Source: Spirulina sp. SIO3F2 | GTDB lineage: Bacteria; Cyanobacteriota; Cyanobacteriia; Cyanobacteriales; Spirulinaceae | NCBI GenBank assembly: GCA_010672165.1 | Contig: JAAHHN010000007.1 | Span: 1 to 64,000, forward strand | Length of the DNA stretch: 64,000 bases | Reading direction: 5' to 3' | Part shown: positions 25,873 to 34,511 of the stretch, piece after piece | Layout: each line of letters begins with the position of its first letter | Position numbering within the stretch: the stretch's first letter is position 1 | The notes under the pieces: model-generated | What the model saw: the letters and a program-made list of their open reading frames with translations, nothing else | The model's database searches: none | What the model was told of the DNA's origin: nothing | Position numbers and translations under genes: made by a program

Positions 25873-27889
25873 AACCGACCTCTACACCCCTTTTTATCGT
25901 GCCCTCTACCGAATTCGCAGGGTTGAGGAGGAGATTGCGCGGGTTTACCCCACTGATAAGATCAAGAGCCCCATTCATTTATCCATTGGTCAAGAGGCGA
26001 TCGCAGTGGGGGTTTGTGTTGCACTCCAACCCCAAGATATTGTCTTTGGCACCTACCGCAGCCACGCCCTATATCTGGCCAAGGGGGGGAATTTGAACCA
26101 GATGATCGCTGAACTCTATGGCAAGGCGACGGGTTGCGCCAAGGGTAAGGGCGGTTCCATGCACCTGATTGCTCCAGACGTCGGCATGATGGGCACGTCA
26201 GCAGTCGTCGGTACGACGATCGCCAATGCCATCGGCTACGCCTATGCCCTCAAATATCGGCGGCAGAACGCGATCGTGGTCAGCTTTTTTGGTGATGGTG
26301 CGGTGGATGAAGGCGTCTTCTCCGAGAGCCTGAACTTTGCCGCTCTTAAGCAGTTGCCAATCATCTTTATCTGTGAGAACAATTCCTACGCCATTCATAC
26401 TCATCAACGCTTGCGGCAGGCTCAGCTCAACATTCGCGATCGCGCCCAAACCTATGGCATTCCCGCAGACCGCATTAATAATAACGACCCCTTCGAGATT
26501 TACGAGCGGATTGCCGCCGTTGCCGACCCGTTACGACGCGGAGAAATTGGCCCCTGCTTTTTTGAATGTCTAACCTACCGCTGGAAGGAGCATGTGGGGC
26601 CAGGCGAGGATTATCACTTGGGCTACCGCACTCACGAGGAGGCACAACCCTGGATTGATAGTGACCCGCTGCCTCAACTGGCTCAACAGGTCACAGACCA
26701 GCAACGCACCGCGATCGAGGCAGACGTTGAAGCGGAAATTAGAGCGGCGTTTGAGTTTGCTGAGCAGAGTCCCTTTCCAGAGCCCGCTGAGCTGTATACC
26801 GATGTGTTTAAAGCACGGGAACCTGCACCCATAAAAACAACTCCAGCGTCCGATCGCATTTGCTCCTATGTCGAAGCCCTGCGCGAAGCGGCTCACCAGG
26901 AACTGGCCGCAGATGCTTCAACCCTAATGCTTGGCTTGGATGTGGATGATCCCAAGGCGGTTCAAGGTACAACCCAAGGGCTGCGGTCTGCCTTTGGCCC
27001 GGAGCGAATTTTTGGCACACCCCTGGCAGAAGATGCCATGACTGGAGCCGCGATCGGGATGGCTCTAGCCGGACTCCGCCCCGTCCATATCCATATCCGG
27101 ATGGACTTTCTGATGTTGGCGATGAATCAACTGGTGAATGTGGCTGCCAAGAGCCGCTATATGTTTGGTGGTCAGGTCTCAGTTCCCTTGGTCGTGCGGG
27201 CGATGATTGGCAAGAGTTGGGGTCAGGGTGCTCAACATTCTCAGGGGCTCTATGCCTTGTTTATGAATATTCCAGGTCTCAAGGTTGTTGCTCCCACCAC
27301 GCCCTATGATGCCAAGGGTTGCTTACTGGCCGCGATCCGCGATGATAATCCCGTGATTTACGTTGAGCATCGTTTACTTCATTTCCAGAGTGGCCTGGTT
27401 CCCGAAGAGCCCTACGAAGTGCCAATCGGTCGAGCCCGAGTGACCGCGATCGGTACAGATATTACCCTGGTCGGAATTTCTTATATGCAGATTGAATGTC
27501 TGCGAGCCCAGCAGTATCTGCTGGATGTGGGCATTACGGCGGAAGTGATTGATCCCATTTGGCTAAGTCCCCTAGATATTGAAACAATTGCGACTTCTGC
27601 GGAGAAAACGCAACGCCTCTGTGTGGTGGATAATGGTTGGCTAACTTGTGGGGCTGGGGCGGAGATTATTACTCAAGTTTTAGAGCGACTCCAGGGCAAA
27701 CGCCCAATCCAGATCCGGCGTTTAGGCTTTGCGCCCGTCACGTGCCCTACCACTCCTATTCTAGAAGACCAGTTTTATCCCAATGGCCGCACGATCGCGG
27801 CTGCGGCGCATCAACTGATCAAGGGTGCTGAATGGCTGCCAGAAGAACGAGCTGACCTCAAAACAATTGAGTTTAAAGGGCCGTTTTAA
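25865..27889 (+). CDS. Fused thiamine-diphosphate E1 alpha/beta enzyme (pyruvate or 2-oxoacid dehydrogenase E1-like)
   Basis: 674 residues combining E1 alpha (about 1-320) and E1 beta (about 335-674). The alpha part has the ThDP/Mg motif GDGAVDEG at 143-150 ending in the NN pair at 172-173. The beta part has TPLAEDAMTG with catalytic-type Glu389, AQHSQGLYALF and PGLKVVAPTTP. Normal complexes need E2 (lipoyl) and E3, and neither is here. Being the last gene of a sugar-nucleotide operon, translationally coupled to an SDR, it may add an acetyl-derived two-carbon unit to a keto sugar, as proposed for E1-like pairs in branched-sugar pathways. The alternative, a housekeeping 2-oxoacid dehydrogenase, is less likely here. 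Confidence 0.8.
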   Translation: MAKTDLYTPFYRALYRIRRVEEEIARVYPTDKIKSPIHLSIGQEAIAVGVCVALQPQDIVFGTYRSHALYLAKGGNLNQMIAELYGKATGCAKGKGGSMHLIAPDVGMMGTSAVVGTTIANAIGYAYALKYRRQNAIVVSFFGDGAVDEGVFSESLNFAALKQLPIIFICENNSYAIHTHQRLRQAQLNIRDRAQTYGIPADRINNNDPFEIYERIAAVADPLRRGEIGPCFFECLTYRWKEHVGPGEDYHLGYRTHEEAQPWIDSDPLPQLAQQVTDQQRTAIEADVEAEIRAAFEFAEQSPFPEPAELYTDVFKAREPAPIKTTPASDRICSYVEALREAAHQELAADASTLMLGLDVDDPKAVQGTTQGLRSAFGPERIFGTPLAEDAMTGAAIGMALAGLRPVHIHIRMDFLMLAMNQLVNVAAKSRYMFGGQVSVPLVVRAMIGKSWGQGAQHSQGLYALFMNIPGLKVVAPTTPYDAKGCLLAAIRDDNPVIYVEHRLLHFQSGLVPEEPYEVPIGRARVTAIGTDITLVGISYMQIECLRAQQYLLDVGITAEVIDPIWLSPLDIETIATSAEKTQRLCVVDNGWLTCGAGAEIITQVLERLQGKRPIQIRRLGFAPVTCPTTPILEDQFYPNGRTIAAAAHQLIKGAEWLPEERADLKTIEFKGPF

Positions 27890-27895
27890 TCGGCA

Positions 27896-28696
27896 TCATG
27901 ATCGATATTTGCGTATCGGCGAGACGTAATACTGATAGAACTGAATGATGCAATCTGCACCCATTTTTTCTAGAGTTTTGCGAATTATTGTTCTCAGCAG
28001 CATGAAATAAAACCTGACCTGGCATGGTAGATAGCCTTGACCGTGTAGAATGCGCGCTTTAGTGATCTCTTTATAGTTGGCAACCCAGTTACGGTCAGAA
28101 TTACCGCCTAAGGTCATATTGGCGATCGTCTCGTTGATATAAAAAAACGGCATCCCGGCAACTTTGGCTCTCAAATAAAACTCATAGTCATTGGCATGCC
28201 CAAAATTTAGGTTGTATATCCCAACCGTTTCATAAACTGCTAGCGGGACAAACGCCGTAAAATGATTAATACTGATCGCTTTTTCAGAATCATCGCGGGC
28301 AGTAGAAATATGATCAGACTGGCCGCTCTCTCGCCAATAATGAAGATTACCATGCAGAATTGCGCCAGGATGCTGACGATGGAACAGTGCAATGCGAGGC
28401 AATATGTCATCAACATAAGAATCTCCCGCAAAAATCATGCCAATAATTTCGCCATGACTGGCACGAATACCTTTGTTCATGGCATCACTGGTGTTAATAT
28501 CACTGCCACTGATGACTTGAGAAATCTGGTCTCGATATTTCTCTATAACCTCTAAAGTGCCATCGATAGAGCCCCCATCAATAATGATGTACTCTAAAGG
28601 TTCATAAGCTTGCTGGAGAACATTTAGAATGGTTTTTTCCAGCGCTTGAGCCTGATTGAGTACGATAGTAATAATGCTAATGCTGGGGTTGCTCAC
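27896..28696 (-). CDS. Family 2 glycosyltransferase
   Basis: 266 residues from GTG 28696, with GGAG seven bases ahead. GT2 features: SIITIVLNQAQALEKTI, YIIIDGGSIDGTLEVIEKY and SDAMNKGIRASHGEIIG, with a GDS in place of the usual DD of this subgroup, then FGHANDYEFYLRAK. The order matches the WcaA-like GT2 proteins common in polysaccharide loci. It converges on the E1 gene with only six bases between stop codons. The likely role is adding one sugar during assembly of the exported glycan. Confidence 0.85.
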   Translation of the reverse strand: MSNPSISIITIVLNQAQALEKTILNVLQQAYEPLEYIIIDGGSIDGTLEVIEKYRDQISQVISGSDINTSDAMNKGIRASHGEIIGMIFAGDSYVDDILPRIALFHRQHPGAILHGNLHYWRESGQSDHISTARDDSEKAISINHFTAFVPLAVYETVGIYNLNFGHANDYEFYLRAKVAGMPFFYINETIANMTLGGNSDRNWVANYKEITKARILHGQGYLPCQVRFYFMLLRTIIRKTLEKMGADCIIQFYQYYVSPIRKYRS

Positions 28697-28720
28697 AGCA
28701 GATCTCCAACACCAGAAGCG

Positions 28721-29473
28721 TCAATTAAGTGCATAGCGTTGCTGTTCTCGTGCCGTAGCGAGATAGGCCTCAATTACGCTTTGGGCGGGGCCAACTTGCT
28801 GAATCTGCCCCTGATGGAGCCAAATAACGCGATCGCAGGCAGCCTGGATAAACTCCATCTGATGAGATACAACCACAACCGTGGTCTGAGTTTGCCACAG
28901 TTTTTGCATTCGTTGCTGACACTTGGCTTTGAAACGTTCATCGCCCACAGACAGCACTTCATCTAGGATTAAAATATCCGGCTGGACATCCGTGGCAATG
29001 GCAAAGCCTAAGCGGGCTGTCATCCCAGAAGATAAGGCTTTAACAGGTGTCTTTGCATACGCTTCAAGTTCAGCGAACTCAAGAATCGCTGATACTCGTT
29101 GTCGCATTGTTGATAAGGGTACACCTAGAAAAACGCCATAGGTCAAAATATTATTGACGACAGATAAATCCCCCACAAAACCTGCACCGAGTTCAATTAA
29201 GGGGGCAATTCGACCGTGAGTCTTCACAGATCCGAGGGTCGGTTCTAAGATGCCAACAATGACTTTCAGAAGCGTCGATTTTCCTGAGCCATTGGCACCA
29301 ATGATTCCGATTTTTTCACCCGTTAAGATTGAAAGATTAATATCATTGAGGATTCGATGCTTCACCGGACGGTGATACCGACCTTCAAGTAGTGATAGAA
29401 TCGTTTTTTTTAGATCATAGGTCAATTCTTCCTGTGTTCTTCTCCATAGGGAAACTTGATTGAGCGTAATCAT
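28721..29473 (-). CDS. Polysaccharide ABC exporter ATP-binding protein (Wzt-like)
   Basis: The start is ATG 29473, which shares its A with the stop of the permease gene (TAATG). An in-frame upstream extension to 29575 overlaps the permease and is not used. The 250-residue protein has Walker A GANGSGKST, signature LSSGMTARLGFA and Walker B DILILDEVLSVGD. There is no C-terminal carbohydrate-binding extension as found in chain-terminus-sensing Wzt. It would power export of a polyprenyl-linked polysaccharide made by the enzymes of this locus. Confidence 0.9.
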   Translation of the reverse strand: MITLNQVSLWRRTQEELTYDLKKTILSLLEGRYHRPVKHRILNDINLSILTGEKIGIIGANGSGKSTLLKVIVGILEPTLGSVKTHGRIAPLIELGAGFVGDLSVVNNILTYGVFLGVPLSTMRQRVSAILEFAELEAYAKTPVKALSSGMTARLGFAIATDVQPDILILDEVLSVGDERFKAKCQQRMQKLWQTQTTVVVVSHQMEFIQAACDRVIWLHQGQIQQVGPAQSVIEAYLATAREQQRYALN

Positions 29474-30312
29474 TATAAAAGATCCATATATTGGGTTTTC
29501 CAGCAATGGAAACAGGCCAAGCCGATCGCTAGTATTAATAGGGCCGTTGAAAAAGAAGAAAAGACCACGCTCCAATAGGGGACATGGCTGCTAAAGACAA
29601 TTTGTCGAATACTGTCAATAATAATGAACAGTGGGTTGAATTTTAGAAACGGTTGGATTGCCTCAGGCACTATATCCGGTGGGTAGAAGACTGGACTACT
29701 GATCCAGAGTGAAAAAGTAATCAATTCATAAAAGTATTGCAAGTCTCGGAAAAATACATAAAGACCACTCACGATCAAAGCAATGCCTAGACAAATAATT
29801 ATGAGCGCGATGAAGGGCAAAATAACCATACACATATTGACCCAGCTTCCTGATTTTAGCAACGTTAAAAATAGAACTAAGGGTAAAACACCTGTTGTAA
29901 ATTGAACGGTATTAGCAGTGACGATACCAACGGGAAAAATGCTCAAGGGGAGCTTAATTTTATTTAATAGAGTTCCATTCGAGACAATGCTTGTTAACGC
30001 CTGAGTTGTGGACGCTGAGAAAAAGTGAATGACGATGAGTCCCAGAAACGCCGCCATTGCATAGCTTAAGAGCGAGTCATTATAATAGCTGGCAAACTCG
30101 GCTCCAAACAGTGCGGTATAAATACCTGTCATAATCAAGGGGTTGAAGAGTGACCAATATGTGCCGAGCAATGAGCCGCGATATCGTGTTGCGAGGTTCT
30201 GAAAGGCAATAATTCGTACTAACTCGCAATAGCGATTATATAATCCTATACTTAAGTGATGATATAACCTTGTCTTAAATTGAATTTTTTGTGAGTTCAA
30301 TTTTCTGAGCAA
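29473..30312 (-). CDS. Polysaccharide ABC exporter permease (Wzm-like, ABC-2 type)
   Basis: 279 residues with the ABC-2 polysaccharide permease pattern: amphipathic N terminus, RYRGSLLGTYWSLFNPLIM, six membrane segments and the late WISSPVFYPPDIVP and NPLFIIIDSIRQ motifs. The start is a TTG at 30312 without a good ribosome site; no ATG precedes the conserved region. Coupled by a one-base overlap to the Wzt-like gene. Together they form a Wzm/Wzt exporter for lipid-linked glycan. Confidence 0.88.
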   Translation of the reverse strand: MLRKLNSQKIQFKTRLYHHLSIGLYNRYCELVRIIAFQNLATRYRGSLLGTYWSLFNPLIMTGIYTALFGAEFASYYNDSLLSYAMAAFLGLIVIHFFSASTTQALTSIVSNGTLLNKIKLPLSIFPVGIVTANTVQFTTGVLPLVLFLTLLKSGSWVNMCMVILPFIALIIICLGIALIVSGLYVFFRDLQYFYELITFSLWISSPVFYPPDIVPEAIQPFLKFNPLFIIIDSIRQIVFSSHVPYWSVVFSSFSTALLILAIGLACFHCWKTQYMDLL

Positions 30313-30632
30313 TTGACGCTGGGTTTTATACCTTCACTGTAATGTTTTAGATTTCCCGAAGTTGTGTAGGTCAAGCTGGCAACTTCAATGAAAGCTGGTC
30401 TTAGACCATAACAGAAATAGTGCTGTTCAGGGTATTTCGGTAAGACGTCACTCGATTCTAGGGGTTCCCGATGTGATGTTTTTATCCGTTACCGGGCTCT
30501 GCCAGGGAATGCAAATATAGAGGCTTTGTCTCGAATCACGCAAAGTATTGCTATAAACTGTAGGCGTCAGAGCTGCAAGCGATACATTTCACCGCAACAC
30601 TATAAGATGAAGAAGACTGGTAATAATGCAGT
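30313..30632. other. Intergenic region upstream of the exporter genes
   Basis: 320 bases without a coding frame of note. It carries a plausible leftward promoter (30346-30374) for the exporter and otherwise shows no structure I can support. The cyclase gene to the right reads toward it. Confidence 0.5.
30346..30374 (-). promoter_or_regulatory. Candidate sigma-70 promoter for the Wzm/Wzt genes
   Basis: On the minus strand TTGACC (30374-30369) and TCTAAA (30351-30346) are separated by 17 bases, matching -35 and -10 boxes at 5/6 and 4/6. Transcription would begin about 27 bases before the TTG start at 30312. Confidence 0.4.
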
Positions 30633-32327
30633 CTACGATTGATGTTGCGTTGTCATACCCAGAGTATTATCTCCAAGCGTTAAATGAGGAACAGTCGTTT
30701 GACGATGGCGCATTCTGTAGATCGGTAGCGGCTGGACAAAACCTTTCAATGACTGTTCACCGCTGTGGATAAACGCATCTTTATTACTTAATTGTTGGTA
30801 CGTGGCCTCAGAGATAAGACATTCATTGGCAGGACAAATGCCTTCAAGCCGCGCAGCGAGATTCACGGTTTGGCCCAACACAGTGTAGTCGACTCGCTGG
30901 GAACTGCCCACATCGCCTACCACCGCTGTGCCACTGCTAATGGCCACATGAATTTGCAACGGTTCTGGAAATGTGTTCATCATATTTAGCTTTTCTAGAT
31001 GTTTGAGCATACTTAACCCTGCTCGAACAGCACGATCGGCATGATTAGTCTGGGGCTCAGGCGCACCGAAAAAGGCCATGATGCAGTCGCCAATAAACTT
31101 ATCTAATGTCCCACCTTGAGCAAAGACAAAGCCCAACATCTCGTCAAAGAAGCGATCGAGCAGATGAGCAACTTGTTGAGGGGTCATGCGCTCAGACATA
31201 TTGCTAAACCCAACCAAATCCACAAAAATAACACTGATGTCTGCTTCTTTGGGTTTAATTCGTCCCGCCGCCAATTCACCCGCATTAATGAGCTGCTGCA
31301 CAACTGCTGGAGAGTGGTAGCGTTCGAGTTGCTGGCGAATCCGCTCTTGACCTTGCAGTCGGCGATGGAGGAGCCAGCGCTGGACACTGTAGGCGACCAG
31401 GTTGGCAATGGTTGAAAAAAAGCTCAAGTCCTCGCCCCCTTCTGCACTATCCGCGGCCTTGACGCTGACATCGGCATACAGTACACCAACCACCTGATTG
31501 GTATCCCAGAGCGGTGCGGCTAGAACGCCTTCAATTTCTCGAAACACAATACTCTGTTTACCTTCAAAGCGTTTATCGGTTTGGGCATCTAGAGTTTTGA
31601 TGGCAATTTTTTTGTTGAAAGCCTGGCTGCAAATGCTGCGACTAATCCAAGCGTCGGTTTGGGGGTCTGGGCCATTGAAGGGAGTAACAGAATTGATCAC
31701 TTGCAGTTTACGATCGCCCTCCACATCCACCAAGAGTGCTAGACGCTGCATATGGTCAATCTCCTTAAAAAGGATCGCCTGAACCTTGCCAAAGATATCC
31801 TCAATCGATTCGGCAGAACTCAAGTTTTTAGAAATTTCCACCAAATATTCCAGACGGGCGATACGACGCTCAGGTGTCTGTTCAGCTTTGCTCAAACCAG
31901 TTTCGAGCCATTGTTGTTTGAGATCTTCGGCATCTTGTAATATTGTGTGTTTTCGCAACCCTGATGGTTTAGGCTTAGGTTGTGGTTGGTGGACGCGCGG
32001 CGGCGCTGGCTGCACGACTGGTACTTCATCGGTGAGGGATACAGACAGTTGTGTACTGCCAATTTCAATGACATCCCCCTGCATTAAGAGCTGGGCGGTT
32101 TTAAGCTCCATCGCGTTGACGAAGGTTCCGTTGGTACTCCCCAGGTCTTCAATAAACCATTGGGCTTGGCTATTCTGGTAAATCCGACAATGCTGGCGAG
32201 ACACATCAGATAAGGGTAAACAGAGATCACATTGTTCAAGACGGCCGACCACAAACAAGGGCGTGGCAATGGCGATCGCTTTGGGGTCTAAGTCCTCAAT
32301 CTGGAGGTGCAGTTTGAGTTCAGGCAT
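30633..32327 (-). CDS. Class III adenylate cyclase with FHA and GAF domains
   Basis: 564 residues. An N-terminal FHA domain (about 20-98) has Gly28-Arg29, Ser43-Arg44-Gln-His46 and Asn66-Gly67, which bind phosphothreonine. A GAF domain (about 170-325) follows, then the cyclase domain. Metal ligands are Asp370 (FVDLVGFSN) and Asp414 (FIGDCIMAFFG). Adenine-specifying Lys410 and Asp480 (VDYTVLGQTVNLAARLE) are both present, so ATP rather than GTP is the expected substrate. The architecture implies cAMP output controlled by a phosphoprotein partner and a small ligand or redox cue. It lacks membrane segments. Confidence 0.9.
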   Translation of the reverse strand: MPELKLHLQIEDLDPKAIAIATPLFVVGRLEQCDLCLPLSDVSRQHCRIYQNSQAQWFIEDLGSTNGTFVNAMELKTAQLLMQGDVIEIGSTQLSVSLTDEVPVVQPAPPRVHQPQPKPKPSGLRKHTILQDAEDLKQQWLETGLSKAEQTPERRIARLEYLVEISKNLSSAESIEDIFGKVQAILFKEIDHMQRLALLVDVEGDRKLQVINSVTPFNGPDPQTDAWISRSICSQAFNKKIAIKTLDAQTDKRFEGKQSIVFREIEGVLAAPLWDTNQVVGVLYADVSVKAADSAEGGEDLSFFSTIANLVAYSVQRWLLHRRLQGQERIRQQLERYHSPAVVQQLINAGELAAGRIKPKEADISVIFVDLVGFSNMSERMTPQQVAHLLDRFFDEMLGFVFAQGGTLDKFIGDCIMAFFGAPEPQTNHADRAVRAGLSMLKHLEKLNMMNTFPEPLQIHVAISSGTAVVGDVGSSQRVDYTVLGQTVNLAARLEGICPANECLISEATYQQLSNKDAFIHSGEQSLKGFVQPLPIYRMRHRQTTVPHLTLGDNTLGMTTQHQS

Positions 32328-32451
32328 GGGGGCATTGGCGCAGGGTCAGCACAAAGGGGTTTGTTTCCCTTTACTGTGTCCAAATGGCCTAGACCGGAAA
32401 AATAAAGCAGGGTTCCATGACCAAAAATTACGAATTCCCCAAACATTAAAA

Positions 32452-32477
32452 TGCTCTAGACAGAGTTGTCTAGAGCA
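32452..32477 (-). terminator. Intrinsic terminator of the PEP-CTERM gene
   Basis: TGCTCTAGACA (32452-32462) and TGTCTAGAGCA (32467-32477) form a perfect 11-bp stem with a four-base loop. Read leftward it is followed by TTTTAATGTTT and lies 51 bases after the stop of the gene at 32528. Confidence 0.75.
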
Positions 32478-32527
32478 GAAGGATCTTCTCGGCAGACCGA
32501 CTTGGAGAAATACAGGGTGAAAAACGT

Positions 32528-33349
32528 TTATTTTTTACGCTTCTTCAGCAATGCACCTGCACCCAGCGCCAAGCCTGATCCGATCATCGAAAAGGGTTCA
32601 GGCGTTGCAGCGTCATGCCGAGACTCGGTGGTGAATGTCATTGCACCAAAGCCGATGTTCGGGTCAGCTGCCACATCGATTTCTGTCCCATTTTGCTTAT
32701 AGTTTTCATAGCCTAAAACCACCCGCGTGATACCTGCACCCCCGACGGAGAGCAAGAGATTTCCTGCATCTCCATCCGCCGCGATCAGCGCATCGCCACG
32801 ACCGAAAACACCGTTAGCATCCGCTTTATAAAAGCCCAAAGGATTACTCTGGGCACTAGAGTTGTAAGAGAATTTAAACGCATCTACGACCTCATTATTA
32901 GCATTAAATGCAGTCAAAATAATATTGTGATCAACCACTTTTTTCTTGTTGTAATCACCATAATCCAGCATGCGTAGAGAAAAATCACTGACTGTGGTGT
33001 CGTCAGCAAAGGTAAATTCAAAGGTGTGGTTCCGCTTACCTAAATCTGCAAAACCGCCCAAGGCACCAATCCCACCGTTGCGCACATTGCTGTTGGGGGA
33101 AGTCTGGCTGGAACTCGCACCATAGGCTCCTTTACCGGCTGCTCCCTCAAAAATAGCCTTGGCTTCGCCGCCCCCGAGGGTATTAATATTAAGCAGTTCG
33201 TGAACTGTACCAAGTCCTTCTACACTATCCCCGTTGTTAAGGTGGGTGAAATCAGTTCGCACAGTGAAAGCCTGGGCTGAAGCTGCGAACATCGTAATAC
33301 TGGTTGCAGCAATCGTGGTGGTTAGGGTTGTTGTGATCAGTCTTTGCAT
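32528..33349 (-). CDS. Secreted PEP-CTERM protein
   Basis: 273 residues. A signal peptide (about 1-27, ending SAQA) precedes a glycine- and asparagine-rich beta-type body. The C terminus has TPEPFSMIGSGLALG, a hydrophobic segment and a KKRKK tail, the sorting signal recognised by exosortase. Such proteins are exported with surface polysaccharide and processed at PEP. No exosortase gene is in the window. The body contains TFEFTFADDTTVSDFSLRML, seen in cyanobacterial LEVG/PEP-type proteins, but I cannot assign a function. Confidence 0.8.
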   Translation of the reverse strand: MQRLITTTLTTTIAATSITMFAASAQAFTVRTDFTHLNNGDSVEGLGTVHELLNINTLGGGEAKAIFEGAAGKGAYGASSSQTSPNSNVRNGGIGALGGFADLGKRNHTFEFTFADDTTVSDFSLRMLDYGDYNKKKVVDHNIILTAFNANNEVVDAFKFSYNSSAQSNPLGFYKADANGVFGRGDALIAADGDAGNLLLSVGGAGITRVVLGYENYKQNGTEIDVAADPNIGFGAMTFTTESRHDAATPEPFSMIGSGLALGAGALLKKRKK

Positions 33350-33804
33350 TACTCAAACTCTGCTTTCAAAAGCATCAGCGTTATTTATTTCAATAGAAAA
33401 GCTCCGCAAACATGAGTAACTTTTCTATGTTTCCTGTTCCTAACATAGCCGGACTCTTCAGGACTATCTGTGAAGTTTGTGTAGAGTTTTTGAGTTTTTG
33501 TGTAAAAGTTTAGTAATTGTGTGATGTCGAGTTGCACGTGGCAGCAATAGTGCAGACTTTGTCTGTTTTATGACTCCCAGCCTGTCCATTTTCCACTCTG
33601 CTAAGGCTGCTTTGATGATGGGTTTGTAGAGTCGATGCACGTTAATCCGGCTGTTCTCCAGCCAGCGCCTGAGTTCTCTAGGGTTTTGTTGTGGTAACTC
33701 AATTCTAGAGGACTGGCTCCCTCTTCTGAATTCCCTACATCCCTTTCTGCATCAGCTTTCTGCTGTCCCCCCACTGAGTTTTTTCCGTCAATCAGATTCT
33801 GAAC
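33350..33804. other. Intergenic region with transposase remnant
   Basis: 455 bases between the PEP-CTERM and deacetylase genes. The first 150 or so should hold the PEP-CTERM promoter; no strong boxes were picked out. The middle, 33560-33720, looks like a decayed transposase and is listed separately. Confidence 0.5.
33560..33720 (-). pseudogene. Possible transposase fragment
   Basis: On the minus strand one frame reads NPRELRRWLENSRINVHRLY and continues KPIIKAALAEWKMDRL before losing sense. This resembles, from memory, the early part of a cyanobacterial IS4-like transposase. No start codon, catalytic region or terminal repeats were found. Treated as a remnant. Confidence 0.4.
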
Positions 33805-34497
33805 TCACGAACCCCCTGCCCAGAGTTTCGAGAGCGTCACCATTTGATAACCTTGTTGGTGTAATCGCGGCAATAACTGCCGAAGCACTTGGGCAGTACT
33901 AGCAGAGCGCTGCGCTGTACCGCCGTGGAGCACCAAAATTGCACCAGGAAAGATAAATTGGCTCAGGTAGGGCAGGGTAAAGCCAGGTTTGCAGGTGGGC
34001 CAGCGGGTATCCAGAGGGAATGCGGAACCGAGGGCAAACTGAGGGTGATAACCTGGTAAAGCTTTAAGGGTCTGTAGCATGGCGCGGTTGTAAAGCACTT
34101 GACCCGGACGGAACCATTGGATTGGGGCATCGACGGTGGTGGTTAGGATCTGGTGAGCTTGCTGGATTTCGTTTCGGAAAGCTACTGATGATAAGTTGGC
34201 GTGGCGGTGATCTTTGCAGCCGTGGTTGCCGATTTCATGACCTTGACGGATGAGTTCGGTTAACAGTCCGGGGGCTGTTGGGAGGGAGTTTGTAATCACA
34301 AAAAAGGTGACGTGGGCCGTTTTGTCTGGACTACTTATAGTTTGATTAAACTCAGTTAATACTGTGAGAATTTCCCAGCTGTCTCTACCGCCTACATCAT
34401 CAATTGTGATCGCAATTTTCCGGAGCGGAGTGTCTTTGTAAAAGACAGCACTGGGAAAAAAACGAGCAATCTTTCGCACCAGAGAAGCCGTGAGCAT
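33805..34497 (-). CDS. Polysaccharide deacetylase (NodB/CE4-like)
   Basis: 230 residues. The CE4 motifs are visible: IAITIDDVGG (metal-binding Asp pair, a variant of TFDDG), EIGNHGCKDHRHANL (histidines of motif 2) and WFRPGQVLYN (motif 3). Late LVLHGGT supplies the final histidine. No signal peptide is obvious; residues 1-20 are only mildly hydrophobic. It starts 14 bases after the adhesin gene's stop and is probably co-transcribed with it. It would remove N-acetyl or O-acetyl groups from a glycan. Confidence 0.8.
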   Translation of the reverse strand: MLTASLVRKIARFFPSAVFYKDTPLRKIAITIDDVGGRDSWEILTVLTEFNQTISSPDKTAHVTFFVITNSLPTAPGLLTELIRQGHEIGNHGCKDHRHANLSSVAFRNEIQQAHQILTTTVDAPIQWFRPGQVLYNRAMLQTLKALPGYHPQFALGSAFPLDTRWPTCKPGFTLPYLSQFIFPGAILVLHGGTAQRSASTAQVLRQLLPRLHQQGYQMVTLSKLWAGGS

Positions 34498-34511
34498 ACA
34501 AACCCAACCCC

